A stretch of DNA of 44,669 nucleotides from a candidate division KSB1 bacterium (lineage in GTDB: Bacteria > Zhuqueibacterota > Zhuqueibacteria > Oleimicrobiales > Geothermoviventaceae). The position numbers were made by a program, and so were the translations under genes. How positions within the stretch are numbered: the stretch's first letter is position 1; each line of letters opens with the position of its first letter. This document shows positions 18,533 to 28,505 of the stretch, one piece after another. The stretch lies in the NCBI GenBank assembly GCA_034506315.1, contig JAPDPT010000024.1:1-44669 (forward strand), in the 5' to 3' direction. Under the pieces are notes generated by a model, which saw only the letters and a program-made list of their open reading frames with translations, did no database searches and had not been told where the DNA came from.

Positions 18533-21499
18533 ATGAGACGAGCTGAACAGACGCACTTCTTGGACCTGACAGGGGGTATCATCCGACTCCGCCATGTGTG
18601 GATCGCCCTTGGCCTATTCGCCTCGGCTGCGGGTTTCTTTCTGGCTGCGCGTGTTCCCGTGAACACCGACATCGTCTCCTTCCTCCCCCGGAAGAGTATC
18701 CAAGTCCAGCGCTTTCGGTACACGGACCAGCTCTTCGGCGGAAACCACCTGGCCGTAGTGGGAGTCGAGGCCGAAGATGTCTTCACGACACCCCTGCTTC
18801 AAGTAGTCGATAGCCTGACCACGGCATTTGGCCAGATCGAGGGTGTCTCCAGCGTCACCAGCCTCACCAACGTGATCGATTTCCGGAAGACGGACTGGGG
18901 GATTGAGGTTACCAAGCTCATTGAACCGGGACGAGTACCCCAGGACCCCGAGGAGCTTGAGCGGCTACGTTCGTACACCCTTGCCCGCTCCCTCTACCGG
19001 GACAAGCTGGTCTCCAGCGACGCCAAGATCACTCTTCTCTTAGTGCGAATCCGCGGCGACGTCGACCGGGAGAAGGTCGCCAGAGAGTTGCGCACGGTTT
19101 CCCGACGGATCGTCGGTCACCGCTACCGACTCTACTTCGCCGGCTTCCCGTTCCAGATGGAATTCCTCGGTCGACTGATCATCGCCGACATGTGGCGCCT
19201 CACCCCCCTTGCGGCGGCCCTCATCCTGATGGTCCTGTACGCAAGTTTTCGCACCCACCGAGGGGTGGTGCTGGCCTTCTCCGCCGTCGCAGTCAGCCTG
19301 GTGTGGACGCTTGGTTTGATGGGCCTTTTCCGTGTCCCCCTCACCCTGATCTCGGCAGCTACGCCGGTCCTTGTTCTAGCGGTCGGAAGCGCTTACGGAA
19401 TCCACCTCTTACGACGGTACTACGAGCTGGCCGAGCCCGGCATTGATTCCCGCGCCCTCGTCACGCAAACCTTGCGGGAGGTGGGCCTTCCCATCGTCCT
19501 GGCCGCGGGGACTACCCTCATCGGCTTTCTCTCCCTATTGAGCTCGGAGCTTAGCGCGATTCGCCAATTCGGATTGGTGACAGGGGCGGGGATCCTCTTT
19601 GCGCTCGCCGCCACGAGCCTGATCGTAACAGCAGCCCTGTGCTTTCTTCCCCCGCAGAAGGCTCCACGCCTGGACACAGAAGCGGCGAGCCCCTCGTCCC
19701 CCCTCCTGAGGTTGGCCGGTAGCGTTCAGCGCCACCCCGGACGTTGGGCGCTTGCTATGGGGGCGGTGTTCGCCCTCGGCCTCTCGGGCCTGCCCCGCAT
19801 TCGCAGGGAGGTCAATCTCTCCGAGTACTTCCGCCGTAACTCGGAGGTGCGCGTCTCGGAAAGGCTAATGGAGGAGCGCTTCGGTGGAAGCTATCCCGCC
19901 CAGGTCTTGCTCGAGGGCCCCATGGAGCACCCAGCCATCCTCCACTGGATGCGACAGCTTGAGCTGCGTCTCGAAGCCGATCCCACGCTCACCAACGGCC
20001 AATCGGTCGCCGACCTGATCTGCGAGATGAATTACGTCCTCAACGACCGATACGTCGTTCCGGAAACCGAGGAGGGAGTGGGCAACCTCTGGTTTCTCCT
20101 GGAAGGGCAAGAAATCCTGGAGCAGCTGGTCACGGCGGACCGGCGACATGCCCAGGTGCAGTTACGCATTCGATCTCAGAGATCGGACGTGATCTTCCGC
20201 TGCGTCGATCTCATCAACCGTGCCCTGAACTCGCTGCCGGATACCATCGTCGCGGTCAGAGACAGCGGCGTGAGCCCCACGGCCCTCGCCCTTCTCGACA
20301 GTTTTCGCATCGCAGAGGCGGAGGAGATCCTGCGCTGGCAACTCCTGCGGCGTGATCTTCCCGAGCCTGACACCGCCGTCCTCCACCAGACGCTGCGAAA
20401 CTACGTAGCCGAGCTAAGGGCCCCTCACATTCCGCCCCCGATGGCGAGCCGGATGGCAGAGACCGTGCTGCAGTTCCTCAGCTCTGAAGAGTGCGAGCTT
20501 TCCGCGCCTTCCCCCACCCAGTCCGAGAGGCTGCGTGCCGCGCTTGAAGCCGGCTTCCGGAGAAACGGCGTCCTCTCCTCTGCCGAAATCGCCAAGATCC
20601 TTAGGGTCGTGCTCCCGGGTGCTCAGGGGGTAGATGAAGAGACGCTTCTACGAACCGCGGGGCATGCTGCCTACCTCGCCCGAGAGACTCGCCTCCGAGC
20701 CCTCACCGACTCTGCAGCAGCACGCCTGGCCGCGCAACTTGGCTCGATCACGTCGGTGGATCCGGAGCTCCGGCGCGACCTCCAGGCTGTCTTCTGGACT
20801 CTTGGGGAGGGCACGGCCTACGTACCCGCGCCTACGTTCCGAGCCTGGCAAAAATGCTGCCCGTTACGGCCAGACGACGAGGTTGTTCTTCGGGCTCTTC
20901 AGTCGGGAGCCGGACCCGTCTACAAGGAGCTCGACGCGAAGCTCCTGCGCAGCCAGGTGATCAACGTGGTCACGGCCCTGGGGCTGGTCTTCGTTCTTCT
21001 TTGTCTGCAGCTCCGCTCTCTGAGCCTTGGCCTTATCGCCACGAGCCCCATTCTCCTCACCCTGGCTGTCAACTTCGGCGCCATGGGCTATCTGCACATC
21101 CCCCTGGACGATGCCACGCTGATGATCGCCCCCCTCGCGATAGGAATTGGTGTCGACTACACGATTCACTTCTCTCACCGGTTGCAGAAGGAACTGCTCC
21201 GGTCCTCCTCCTTTGAGCAGGCTCTGCGCACCACGTTTGGGAGCACGGGAAGGGCCATATGGGTGAATGCTCTTTCGGTCGGCGCCGGCTTCTGCGTCTT
21301 GCTCTTGGGTCAGGTGGAGCCGGTCCGCCGTTTTGGCGTGATGGTGGCAACGGCTATGGGCGTGAGCGCCTTCGGCTCCGTCACCCTTCTTCCTTCCCTC
21401 TTTATGCTTGCGTTGCATACCCAGGACAAGAGGGAAAAGGGTGGTCATTCGGGGTCTAGAGCCTCGAAGCAGTTCCCGTTCAAGGAGGTCCAACGATGA
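18533..21499 (+). CDS. MMPL/RND superfamily exporter
   Basis: The product is about 988 residues in the inner membrane, using the proton gradient to move hydrophobic substrates. It has the two-fold RND plan: TM1 near 22-40, a first periplasmic loop of about 175 residues, TM2-6 (LTLISAATPVLVLAVGSAYG, typical of the MMPL/SSD type), then TM7, a second loop and TM8-12 (DDATLMIAPLAIGIGVDYTI). The second loop is about 380 residues (coded by roughly 19800-20950), over twice the first, and includes helical stretches (SSAEIAKILRVVLPG). ATG 18533 was chosen over the upstream TTG that overlaps TetR; the ribosome binding site is weak. Its stop overlaps the LolA-like gene by 4 bp (ATGA). The substrate is probably a lipid or envelope molecule, by context. 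Confidence 0.9.
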   Translation: MRRAEQTHFLDLTGGIIRLRHVWIALGLFASAAGFFLAARVPVNTDIVSFLPRKSIQVQRFRYTDQLFGGNHLAVVGVEAEDVFTTPLLQVVDSLTTAFGQIEGVSSVTSLTNVIDFRKTDWGIEVTKLIEPGRVPQDPEELERLRSYTLARSLYRDKLVSSDAKITLLLVRIRGDVDREKVARELRTVSRRIVGHRYRLYFAGFPFQMEFLGRLIIADMWRLTPLAAALILMVLYASFRTHRGVVLAFSAVAVSLVWTLGLMGLFRVPLTLISAATPVLVLAVGSAYGIHLLRRYYELAEPGIDSRALVTQTLREVGLPIVLAAGTTLIGFLSLLSSELSAIRQFGLVTGAGILFALAATSLIVTAALCFLPPQKAPRLDTEAASPSSPLLRLAGSVQRHPGRWALAMGAVFALGLSGLPRIRREVNLSEYFRRNSEVRVSERLMEERFGGSYPAQVLLEGPMEHPAILHWMRQLELRLEADPTLTNGQSVADLICEMNYVLNDRYVVPETEEGVGNLWFLLEGQEILEQLVTADRRHAQVQLRIRSQRSDVIFRCVDLINRALNSLPDTIVAVRDSGVSPTALALLDSFRIAEAEEILRWQLLRRDLPEPDTAVLHQTLRNYVAELRAPHIPPPMASRMAETVLQFLSSEECELSAPSPTQSERLRAALEAGFRRNGVLSSAEIAKILRVVLPGAQGVDEETLLRTAGHAAYLARETRLRALTDSAAARLAAQLGSITSVDPELRRDLQAVFWTLGEGTAYVPAPTFRAWQKCCPLRPDDEVVLRALQSGAGPVYKELDAKLLRSQVINVVTALGLVFVLLCLQLRSLSLGLIATSPILLTLAVNFGAMGYLHIPLDDATLMIAPLAIGIGVDYTIHFSHRLQKELLRSSSFEQALRTTFGSTGRAIWVNALSVGAGFCVLLLGQVEPVRRFGVMVATAMGVSAFGSVTLLPSLFMLALHTQDKREKGGHSGSRASKQFPFKEVQR

Positions 21500-22242
21500 G
21501 GTGTAGATGGCTCGTTCTCGTTGCGTTGATGGGGGGCGTAGCCCTTTGCCCCTTATTCCCGGAAGATCGAGGCAACGAAATCCTGGCAAAGGTGCAGGCA
21601 ACAGCCAATGCACCGCGCGATCGCTCGGCTACCATGGCCATGGAGCTGGTGGACAAGGGAGGCAACACAAAGCATCGTCTCGTCCAGATGTACCAGAAGG
21701 GCGATCAGAAGCGGTTGATCCGTTTCCTCGAGCCGGCCGACGTGAAAGGGGTCGGTTTCCTGGTTCTCAGCCAGGACGAAATGTGGCTCTACATGCCCGC
21801 TTTTCACAAGATCCGCCGAATCGCTTCTCACACCAAACACGAGAAGTTCATGGGCACCGATTTCACCTACGACGACCTCGCCGAGACCAAATACTCTGAG
21901 CACTACCAGGCCACTCTGGTGCACGAAGACGAAGCCATTGCTGTGCTCACCCTCATTCCCAAGCCGGAAGCGGAGGTCAACTACGGCCGGCTCGTAATGA
22001 CGGTGGACAAGAGCAACTGGGTGCCCCAGCGGGTGGAATTCTACGACCGGACAGGGACGCTCCGGAAGGTCCTCACCAACGGCAAGGTCGAGAAGATCGG
22101 CCCCTACTGGACCGTCACGCAGATGACCATGGAAGATGTACAGGACAAGCACAAGACGGTCCTCAGCCTTCGGGAGATCAAGCACGACGTTGGACTGGAC
22201 GACGAGGTCTTCTCCAAGCGTTCCCTGATGAGGGGTCAGTGA
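21496..22242 (+). CDS. outer-membrane lipoprotein-sorting (LolA-like) protein
   Basis: The product of 248 residues has a signal peptide (WLVLVALMGGVALCPLFP) and a LolA/LppX-type half-barrel: NEILAKVQATANAP, LIRFLEPADVKGVGFLVL, MWLYMPAFHKIRRIA, KFMGTDFTYDDLAE, and late NWVPQRVEFYDRTGTLRKV. This is the group found with MMPL exporters, where it is thought to carry a hydrophobic substrate across the periplasm. Its ATG overlaps the exporter stop (ATGA) and has AGGAGGT 7 nt upstream, so expression is coupled. Cleavage appears to be by signal peptidase I; no clear lipobox is seen. Confidence 0.9.
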   Translation: MRCRWLVLVALMGGVALCPLFPEDRGNEILAKVQATANAPRDRSATMAMELVDKGGNTKHRLVQMYQKGDQKRLIRFLEPADVKGVGFLVLSQDEMWLYMPAFHKIRRIASHTKHEKFMGTDFTYDDLAETKYSEHYQATLVHEDEAIAVLTLIPKPEAEVNYGRLVMTVDKSNWVPQRVEFYDRTGTLRKVLTNGKVEKIGPYWTVTQMTMEDVQDKHKTVLSLREIKHDVGLDDEVFSKRSLMRGQ

Positions 22243-22312
22243 CGACCCGCGGGTGGGAAGCTTCGTCAGCTTCGAAAACGCGTCGATGACTTCAGGCGTA
22301 AGGAGTTAGTCC

Positions 22313-23668
22313 ATGTGGCGTCACTTGTTCAGCTTGGTGGGCCTCATCCCGGGCTGGTTCGTGGCGGTCAGCGTCGCACAGGTGGAGCTCAATGGCGCCG
22401 TATCGGTGGACTACCGGGTGCGCACCCATGGAGCCCACAGGCTGACCTGGAACGAAAACCGGCTGGACATCAAACTCAAGAGCCAGCTTTCGCCCAAGGC
22501 CTCGGCCTACGGCGAGCTGTGGGTCCGCAACTTCGGTTTTCCCCGCGCGACGAGCCTGGAGAACCTACAGGTGCGCGACCGAAGTTTCGTTCAGCCTTGG
22601 GCCGTGGAGCTGCGGGAGGGGTACCTCAGCCTTTACGGATTTCCGCTACCCGGCCTCGACCTGCGGATTGGGAAGCAGAGGATTGCCTGGGGAACTGCCG
22701 ACAAGATCAATCCGACTGACAACCTGAATCCCAAGGATTTCGAGGATCCCCTGGACTTCGGCAGAAAACTTCCGGTCAATGCGCTTCGACTCACTGCCTA
22801 CGTGGGCAACTGGGCCGTGGACGCGGCCTACGTGCCGGTTTTCACGCCGGCTGTCCTGCCGCCCGCGGACTGGCGGTTGGGCCCTGATCTCATGCCCGGT
22901 GTAGGTCGGGATGGGACCTACTCGAAGCTGCAAACCGTCCTTCACGCTCCGGCTTCAACCCTGCGAGACGGGGCCAATCTTGGCTTGCGGATCACGACCT
23001 CGGTCTGGGGCTACGATGTGTCCGCCAGCTACGCCTACACGCGCGATGACCTTCCCGTGCCGGCGATGACGCGCATCGAGATTCAGCCCCAGGGCCCGCC
23101 GCAGGTCACCACAACCCTCGTCTACCCACGCCAGCACGTAGTCGGCATGGACGTAGCGGGCGAGATTTCAGAGGTCGGGCTGTGGGCGGAGGCGGCAGCC
23201 TTCTTGCCTGAGCGAGAAGTCCGAATGCGCACTTGGCTCAGCGCCGGGTCCGCACCGCCGAGACTGATCTCCGAAGAGTTGGTCCTGCCGCGTGAGGTCT
23301 ACGTGAAGTACGTTGTGGGTGCCGACTACACGTGGCCTGGTGGCATCTATTGGAACGCTCAGTTCATCCACGGCTTCTACGGGGAAAGGGGCCGCAAAGA
23401 CCTGGAAAACTACTTGCTCGTTGCGGTGGAGAGGAAGTTCCGCCACGAAGTCCTCAAGATCCGCCTGGCCGGTCTTCTGGGAACGCCTCAGGTCCGGCGA
23501 GCCAGAAGCTGCCACACCCGCATTGTGCTCCCGGAAATCTCCCTCTACCCGTCAGACGGAGTAGAGCTGGTTCTCGGTGGTTACTGGATCGCGGCGCGCG
23601 GTCCGACGACCCTGTCGGGCTTCGCCGGAAACGACGAGCTCTTCCTGAAGGTCCGCGTGAGCTTCTGA
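22313..23668 (+). CDS. outer-membrane beta-barrel, DUF1302-like
   Basis: The product of 451 residues starts with a signal peptide ending near VSVAQ and continues as alternating strands rich in aromatic residues. GKQRIAWGTADKINPTDNLN (about 120-140) is the conserved block of the DUF1302-like barrels that accompany MMPL exporters and LolA-like proteins. The C-terminus LFLKVRVSF ends in Phe, the usual signal for assembly by the BAM complex. AAGGAG precedes ATG 22313; it follows the LolA-like gene after 70 bp. It likely forms the outer-membrane end of the export route. Confidence 0.83.
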   Translation: MWRHLFSLVGLIPGWFVAVSVAQVELNGAVSVDYRVRTHGAHRLTWNENRLDIKLKSQLSPKASAYGELWVRNFGFPRATSLENLQVRDRSFVQPWAVELREGYLSLYGFPLPGLDLRIGKQRIAWGTADKINPTDNLNPKDFEDPLDFGRKLPVNALRLTAYVGNWAVDAAYVPVFTPAVLPPADWRLGPDLMPGVGRDGTYSKLQTVLHAPASTLRDGANLGLRITTSVWGYDVSASYAYTRDDLPVPAMTRIEIQPQGPPQVTTTLVYPRQHVVGMDVAGEISEVGLWAEAAAFLPEREVRMRTWLSAGSAPPRLISEELVLPREVYVKYVVGADYTWPGGIYWNAQFIHGFYGERGRKDLENYLLVAVERKFRHEVLKIRLAGLLGTPQVRRARSCHTRIVLPEISLYPSDGVELVLGGYWIAARGPTTLSGFAGNDELFLKVRVSF

Positions 23669-24145
23669 GCTGGCATGGCCTGAGCGGAGGAATTGGGCCA
23701 GGACAAGCGCTATCTCTTACGCGCGTTGGAAGGCGCTGACACGAGGCTCGCGAGGCAGGACTTCGGAGAGCGGGAGAAGTTGTACGCGGGCCCCACCAGG
23801 CACGACACAAGGCTCAGTCCGTGGACTACTTCTGTCGCTGCGTCCGGTCGCGTTTTTCCACGGACGGGCAGAGTTTTACCGCAGGGCCCAAGCGCGGGCT
23901 TGCACCTGAGGCGTCGCCTCAAAATCTCCCCGCTCGGCTCCAGGAAAGGTGGGAACACTTTTTCTGAGGCGCAGAGAACGTTGCTGCCCTCGTCGGCTCC
24001 TGGGACGATCCTCGGTCTGAGACCTACTCGGACCCGGCCTACACCTTGCGGTAAGGGCAAACCCCTTTTTCTCTGACCTTGCACCTACCGCGGCCGCTGC
24101 GACCCCTCTCGGTGCGAGTGCCTTGGGTCGGACCCGGAAGGGGAG
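23669..24145. other. 477-bp convergent gap with hairpins
   Basis: The gap lies between the barrel gene (plus) and the hybrid kinase (minus), with no protein-like frame. It holds CAAGC/GCTTG (23889-23902), then TGAGGCG/CGCCTCA (23907-23921) followed by AAAAT, and the small terminator-like AAGGG-CAAAC-CCCTT with a T-run at 24053-24070. Confidence 0.45.
24053..24070 (+). terminator. weak intrinsic terminator of the export cassette
   Basis: A 5-bp stem AAGGG/CCCTT with a 5-nt loop runs directly into TTTTT on the plus strand, the right orientation to end the TetR-to-barrel transcript. It lies about 385 bp after the barrel stop codon, and the stem is short. Confidence 0.3.
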
Positions 24146-26932
24146 TTAGGCGTCCGCCTTCTCGAGGACTTCCCGAATCTTACGGGCAAGGTCGGTGGGG
24201 GTATAGGGCTTCTGGACAAGCTGCACGTCCCCCTGACGGAGCCCGCTGTTGACGATCACCTCATCTGTGTAGCCGGAAGTGAAGAGCACCCGGATATTCG
24301 GGTATCGTTTGCGGATCTCCTCGGCCAGACGCGGCCCGTTCATTCCGGGCATGACGACGTCGGTGAGGAGGAGGTCGATCTGGCCTTCGTAGCGCTCGCA
24401 GATCCGCAGAGCCTCGTCCGCATTGGCGGCCACGAGGACTCGGTAGCCGAGGTTGGTCAGCGCCCGGAGCATCATATCCCGAATGGCGTCCTCGTCCTCC
24501 ACGAAAAGGATCGTTTCAGCGCCGTGGCCATTGCCGTCTTCTGGGCGCCAGCTGTCCCCCGTGTCCTTGCTCTGTACCGAAGCAGGGAGGAAGATCTTGA
24601 CGGTGGTACCCTTGCCAAGCTCACTGTAGAGCCAGACGGCTCCGCCGCTCTGTTCGACGATTCCTTTGACCGTGGGCAGGCCCAGTCCCGTGCCCTGTCC
24701 GAACTTCTTGGTGGTGAAGAAAGGCTCGAAGGCGCGTGCCTTCGTTGCCTCGTCCATGCCGACCCCCGTGTCGCTCACCGTGATTAGGACGTGCAGCCCA
24801 GGTTTCAAGCCCAGGTGCCGCGCCGCAAATTCGGCGTCGACCTCGACAGGCCTGGTCTCGATGGTGAGGGTCCCCCCATTGGGCATGGCATCTCTCGCAT
24901 TGACCACCAAGTTCATGATCACCTGCTGCATCTGGACGGGATCGGTCTCCACATAGGGGAGGCGATCGGCCAGATATACCCGCAGCTCGATGTCCTCCCC
25001 TATCAGCCTCCGGAGCATCTTCTCCATGTCGAGGAGGAGCCCATTCAGATTCAGCGGGCGCGGTTGAAGGACCTGCTGCCGGCTGAAGGCCAGGAGTTGC
25101 TGAGTAAGGGAGGCAGCCCGACGGGCCAGTTTCTCAATCTCCACCAGATCGGATCGCCTTGGGTCGTCTTCCGAACATTCGGTGAGCAGGAACTGGGCGT
25201 AGCCGAGAATTCCGGTCATGATGTTGTTAAAGTCGTGTGCGATTCCCCCGGCCAGCCGACCGATCGCCTCCATCTTCTGGGCTTGGAGCAGTTGCTGCTG
25301 AAGGCGCTTGCGCTCCGTCATGTCGTCGACGATTCCCTGGACGAACCGTACTTCTCCCCCCTCCCCGAGAATGGGACTGAGGTACATGGCAACCTCAACC
25401 TCTTTCCCCCAAAGAGAGCGGTACGTGAACTCTTTCCGTACCCGCGATCGGGACCTAATGCACTCCTCTACGGGCTCGGAGAAACCGAAGCGCCGCAGAT
25501 GGGGATGCTCGAGCACGTTAATCTTCATTGTGAGATCTCTGGACGGCGAGCCGAGGATCGCGAGCAGGCTGTCGTTCACCGCCACCACCTTGCCCGTAGG
25601 ATCCACCACGAACATGCCCATGGGTGCGGTTTCGAAGACCTCTCGGTAACGTTCTTCACTTTCGCGGATCTGGCGCTCCGCTTCCCGTTGCTGGGTCACG
25701 TCGCGGACGATGCCCACAATGCCGCTCAGCATCCCCTCGGGGTCACGCACGGGGACGGCCGACACCCGAAAGACGGAAAAGCTACCATCGGGCCTTTGCA
25801 GGACTTTCTCCCGTTCCAGACATGACCGAAGGTATTGGCGGGCCTCCGCCTCCACCTCGGCCAGGAGAGCCCCGAGCGGCTCGCCGATCCCGCCCTCAGC
25901 CGCCCGCAGGTCAAGGTTCTCCGCAGTGGACCCGGCGATCAAGAGGAAGGGCTCGTTCGCGAGGCGGTGCTTGCCGTCCCGATCTTTGAAGTACACGCCG
26001 TCCGGGATATGGTCGATCACCGCGCGGAGCAGATTACGTTCTTGTTCCAGCTGGGCTTCGGCGCGTCGCCGCTCCTCAAGTTCCTCGCGCAGGGCCTCAT
26101 TGCTTGCCTCCAACTCAATCGTGGTTTCCTGGAGGCGTTCCACCATCCGGTTGAAATTGCGGATCAAGGCACCGATTTCGCCGCTGGGCTTTTCGTCGAC
26201 GCGCACATCGAAGCGACCGTGGGCGACGGCATTGGCCGCCTGAGCCAGGGCCATGACCGGCTTGGCCGTCCGCGCCGTGATGAAGAGACCGAGGCCCGCT
26301 GCACCAGCCAGGCCGGCCAACACAGCCAGCACGAACAGAACCAACCCTCCGCGGACGCCCCGCTCGGCTTCCGCCCTCTCGTCGCGCACCCGCTGCTGCT
26401 CGAGGGCCGTAGCCTGGTCCATGGCGTTCCGGAACTGGAGCCCCAGCACGTCCACCTCACGACGGCGGACCGATAGGTCCGGGAACCCTCCCTGCTCGAG
26501 CGCCCCTGCCTCCAGGGCACGCGAGAGTCTCAGCAGACTATCGACCACGGCGCAGACACGCAGCTCCTCCGGGCTCGACGGGTTCATGTCCTGATACACG
26601 CGAAGCCACACAGCCAGCCGGCTTCGAAACTCACGGGCTTCAATCAGTTTTCGATAGGCCTCGCGCCTCAGTTCGACGGCCACGCCCGGCTGCGTCTGCG
26701 CCATCCTATCGGCCCCTTCCTTTCGCCACAGGAATTGGTTCCACTGCTCCACGAGCATGGCACCGTACTCTCGGAGCCGACTGATGGCCAGAGCGCGGGG
26801 CATCCGCACTTCAGTGGTCTGGGTCATCGCCCGGTAGGCACGGAGACCTACCACGAGTCCTATGGAGCCCAACCAGGCAATTACCAGGACGTTGCCCAGC
26901 ATTCCGAGAATGAAGACCCGCCGGAGGGACAT
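24146..26932 (-). CDS. hybrid sensor histidine kinase (HAMP-PAS-PAS-HisKA-HATPase-REC)
   Basis: The product is 928 residues. TM1 (about 8-30) and TM2 (about 196-220) flank a helical periplasmic sensor of the four-helix-bundle type. HAMP (220-275) and a coiled coil follow, then PAS 1 ([20 protein letters not shown], about 300-415) and PAS 2 (about 425-540). HisKA has H566 in [13 protein letters not shown]; HATPase shows DTGVGMD and [11 protein letters not shown]; a C-terminal receiver has D858 in [12 protein letters not shown]. It passes phosphate to its own receiver and probably on to a separate phosphotransfer partner not in this window. ATG 26932 has GGAGG 6-7 nt upstream; the frame continues to 27139 with a basic, unlikely extension. 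Ligand unknown. Not obviously tied to its neighbours. Confidence 0.93.
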   Translation of the reverse strand: MSLRRVFILGMLGNVLVIAWLGSIGLVVGLRAYRAMTQTTEVRMPRALAISRLREYGAMLVEQWNQFLWRKEGADRMAQTQPGVAVELRREAYRKLIEAREFRSRLAVWLRVYQDMNPSSPEELRVCAVVDSLLRLSRALEAGALEQGGFPDLSVRRREVDVLGLQFRNAMDQATALEQQRVRDERAEAERGVRGGLVLFVLAVLAGLAGAAGLGLFITARTAKPVMALAQAANAVAHGRFDVRVDEKPSGEIGALIRNFNRMVERLQETTIELEASNEALREELEERRRAEAQLEQERNLLRAVIDHIPDGVYFKDRDGKHRLANEPFLLIAGSTAENLDLRAAEGGIGEPLGALLAEVEAEARQYLRSCLEREKVLQRPDGSFSVFRVSAVPVRDPEGMLSGIVGIVRDVTQQREAERQIRESEERYREVFETAPMGMFVVDPTGKVVAVNDSLLAILGSPSRDLTMKINVLEHPHLRRFGFSEPVEECIRSRSRVRKEFTYRSLWGKEVEVAMYLSPILGEGGEVRFVQGIVDDMTERKRLQQQLLQAQKMEAIGRLAGGIAHDFNNIMTGILGYAQFLLTECSEDDPRRSDLVEIEKLARRAASLTQQLLAFSRQQVLQPRPLNLNGLLLDMEKMLRRLIGEDIELRVYLADRLPYVETDPVQMQQVIMNLVVNARDAMPNGGTLTIETRPVEVDAEFAARHLGLKPGLHVLITVSDTGVGMDEATKARAFEPFFTTKKFGQGTGLGLPTVKGIVEQSGGAVWLYSELGKGTTVKIFLPASVQSKDTGDSWRPEDGNGHGAETILFVEDEDAIRDMMLRALTNLGYRVLVAANADEALRICERYEGQIDLLLTDVVMPGMNGPRLAEEIRKRYPNIRVLFTSGYTDEVIVNSGLRQGDVQLVQKPYTPTDLARKIREVLEKADA

Positions 26933-27245
26933 TGCCCGCCTCCGCCTTTCCCTTCGCTGCGGTCGGCCGCCCCGCCGCTGGCCCGCACGCTCCCTTCGCT
27001 GCCGAGGGGAGAGGCGCGCTCTGAGCTTCCAGCCAAACCAGCTCCGCCCAAGCGCTTGGGCGTGCTCAGGCCTTCCATATCCCTCGTGCACGCCCGGAGC
27101 TAAGCCATTTTCCAGACGGGGACCTACCAATGCATTCATCGACCCTCGGTCTGAAATGATTAGGAGGTCTTCCGCAGGGCAGGTTTTGGGGGTTCCCCCA
27201 CAGGAAAGGCGGTGGTCGCGGTCAGCCCGCTCGTCGAAAATAATT

Positions 27246-27276
27246 GGGGACGAGCTCTGTCACAGAACCCGTCCCC
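27246..27276 (-). terminator. terminator-like hairpin after the GntR-LacI gene
   Basis: GGGGACG pairs with CGTCCCC (7 bp), with an inner CTGT/ACAG stem. On the minus strand it is followed by AATTATTTT, giving a plausible intrinsic terminator about 60 bp after the repressor stop codon. Confidence 0.45.
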
Positions 27277-27312
27277 GGTGCGAGACCCTACAACCCAGAG
27301 GAGGCAATTAGT

Positions 27313-27334
27313 CCCCCATGTTCAGGGGGGTTTT
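27313..27334 (+). terminator. C5/G5 hairpin with T-run, plus-strand orientation
   Basis: CCCCC-ATGTTCA-GGGGG followed by TTTT looks like a terminator reading on the plus strand, where no gene precedes it. It lies 2 bp past the end of the minus-strand repressor gene, so it may block antisense transcription or act as RNA structure in the repressor message. Confidence 0.3.
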
Positions 27335-27335
27335 G

Positions 27336-28460
27336 CTAACACACCTTTCGCTTTCGCCTAAGAGGAGCGCCGCACGACTCACGGACCACCAACTCCGGCT
27401 CCAGCAGTACCCGGATCACGCGATCCTCTCCGCGGAGCTTGCGGCGAAGGACATCTACCGCGGTGTATCCGATCTCCTTCAGCGGTTGGCGGACGGTCGT
27501 CAAGGGCACCACCGCCAGCTCTGCCAATGCGATGTCGTCGAACCCCACGACGGCCACTTCCTGAGGGACCTCCACGGCATTCTCGCGAAGGGCCCTCATC
27601 AGCCCCAAGGCGACCAGATCTGTAAAGGCGAAGCACGCTTCGGGAAACTCGCCCGACTCCACCAGTCGAAGACCCAGCTCGTAGCCTGAACGGTAGCGAT
27701 TGGCAGGCAGCGACTCGTCCGGTTCCGGCGCCAGCAGCTTTCCCTCCAGCCCCGCTTCCTCGCAGGCCTGGAGGAACCCCTGGTATCGCAACGCGCTCAG
27801 CGGGTTGGTAGGCTCGGGCGTCACGTAGCAGATGGACTCGTACCCGAGCTCAACCAGGTGCGTGGCAGCCAAGTAAGCTCCCCGGACATGATCCACCCCC
27901 ACGTAGTTGAGCTCCGGGTCGTCTGTGTAGCTGACCATTACAATCGGACAGCCCTGGGATCGGAGCGTGGAAACAGCCTCTGCCGTCCGTCCGCTCCCGT
28001 CGCGCACTCCGACTACGAATCCTTTCGCGCCCCCCTTCTGACACAGATACTCGAGATTCCACTCCCCTGGGCCGCCCGGAAGGTCATTTGCGAAGGCCAG
28101 GCTCCAACCCCATTCGCTCACCGCGTGGACCACCCCGCTGGCAATGCCCGAGAAGAACGGGCTGAGAGGCGGGTCCAAGAACAGGCCGATGGTCACTTCT
28201 GCCGCGAATCCGCCCGGGAAGACGTTCACGGGTGGATTAACATAGATTCCCTTGCCGGGTTCGCCGTAAATCAGGCCCTCCTCCTTGAGGACGCTCAGAG
28301 CCCGCTTGACGGTGATCAAGCTGGTGCGGTACTTGGTGGCCAGCACCTGCTGGGAAGGCAGTTGATCTCCGGGGCGGTAATCTTGCGCGACAATCTCCTC
28401 CCAGATCAGCTCGGCAAGCTGAAGGTGGGGAGCAGCAACTTTCTGCGTTCCCGTAAGCAC
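27336..28460 (-). CDS. GntR-type helix-turn-helix with LacI-type sensor: sugar-responsive repressor
   Basis: The product is about 374 residues. The N-terminal winged helix is of the GntR type (LIWEEIVAQDYRPGDQLPSQ, then ATKYRTSLITVKRALSVLKE, and YGEPGKGIYV). The rest is a periplasmic-binding-protein fold of the LacI/GalR type (VTIGLFLDPPLSPFFSGIAS; GCPIVMVSYTD; AYLAATHLVELGYESICYV; VVGFDDIALAEL; PLTTVRQPLKEIG). Known relatives such as AraR respond to sugars. The start is taken at GTG 28460, which has GGGAG 6 nt upstream; GTG 28487 in the same frame has no such site. Its gene is last in a row of sugar genes on the same strand, but it has its own promoter with an operator inside. The ligand is probably a product of the neighbouring enzymes. 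Confidence 0.88.
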   Translation of the reverse strand: MLTGTQKVAAPHLQLAELIWEEIVAQDYRPGDQLPSQQVLATKYRTSLITVKRALSVLKEEGLIYGEPGKGIYVNPPVNVFPGGFAAEVTIGLFLDPPLSPFFSGIASGVVHAVSEWGWSLAFANDLPGGPGEWNLEYLCQKGGAKGFVVGVRDGSGRTAEAVSTLRSQGCPIVMVSYTDDPELNYVGVDHVRGAYLAATHLVELGYESICYVTPEPTNPLSALRYQGFLQACEEAGLEGKLLAPEPDESLPANRYRSGYELGLRLVESGEFPEACFAFTDLVALGLMRALRENAVEVPQEVAVVGFDDIALAELAVVPLTTVRQPLKEIGYTAVDVLRRKLRGEDRVIRVLLEPELVVRESCGAPLRRKRKVC

Positions 28461-28505
28461 CGGCCACTCCCTCTTCCGAGCCCTCACCGCCGCGTGCTCG
28501 GCGTA

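Larger units (their letters stand above)
26933..27335. other. 403-bp gap between repressor and hybrid kinase genes
   Basis: No gene is seen. The gap contains two strong hairpins, 27246-27276 and 27313-27334, just past the repressor stop codon. The sequence nearer the kinase is GC-rich and I could not identify its promoter. Confidence 0.45.

Noticed and set aside
24791..25825. 344-codon plus-strand frame opposite the hybrid kinase
   Set aside because: The kinase domains run through this stretch without a break; the antisense peptide shows no motif.
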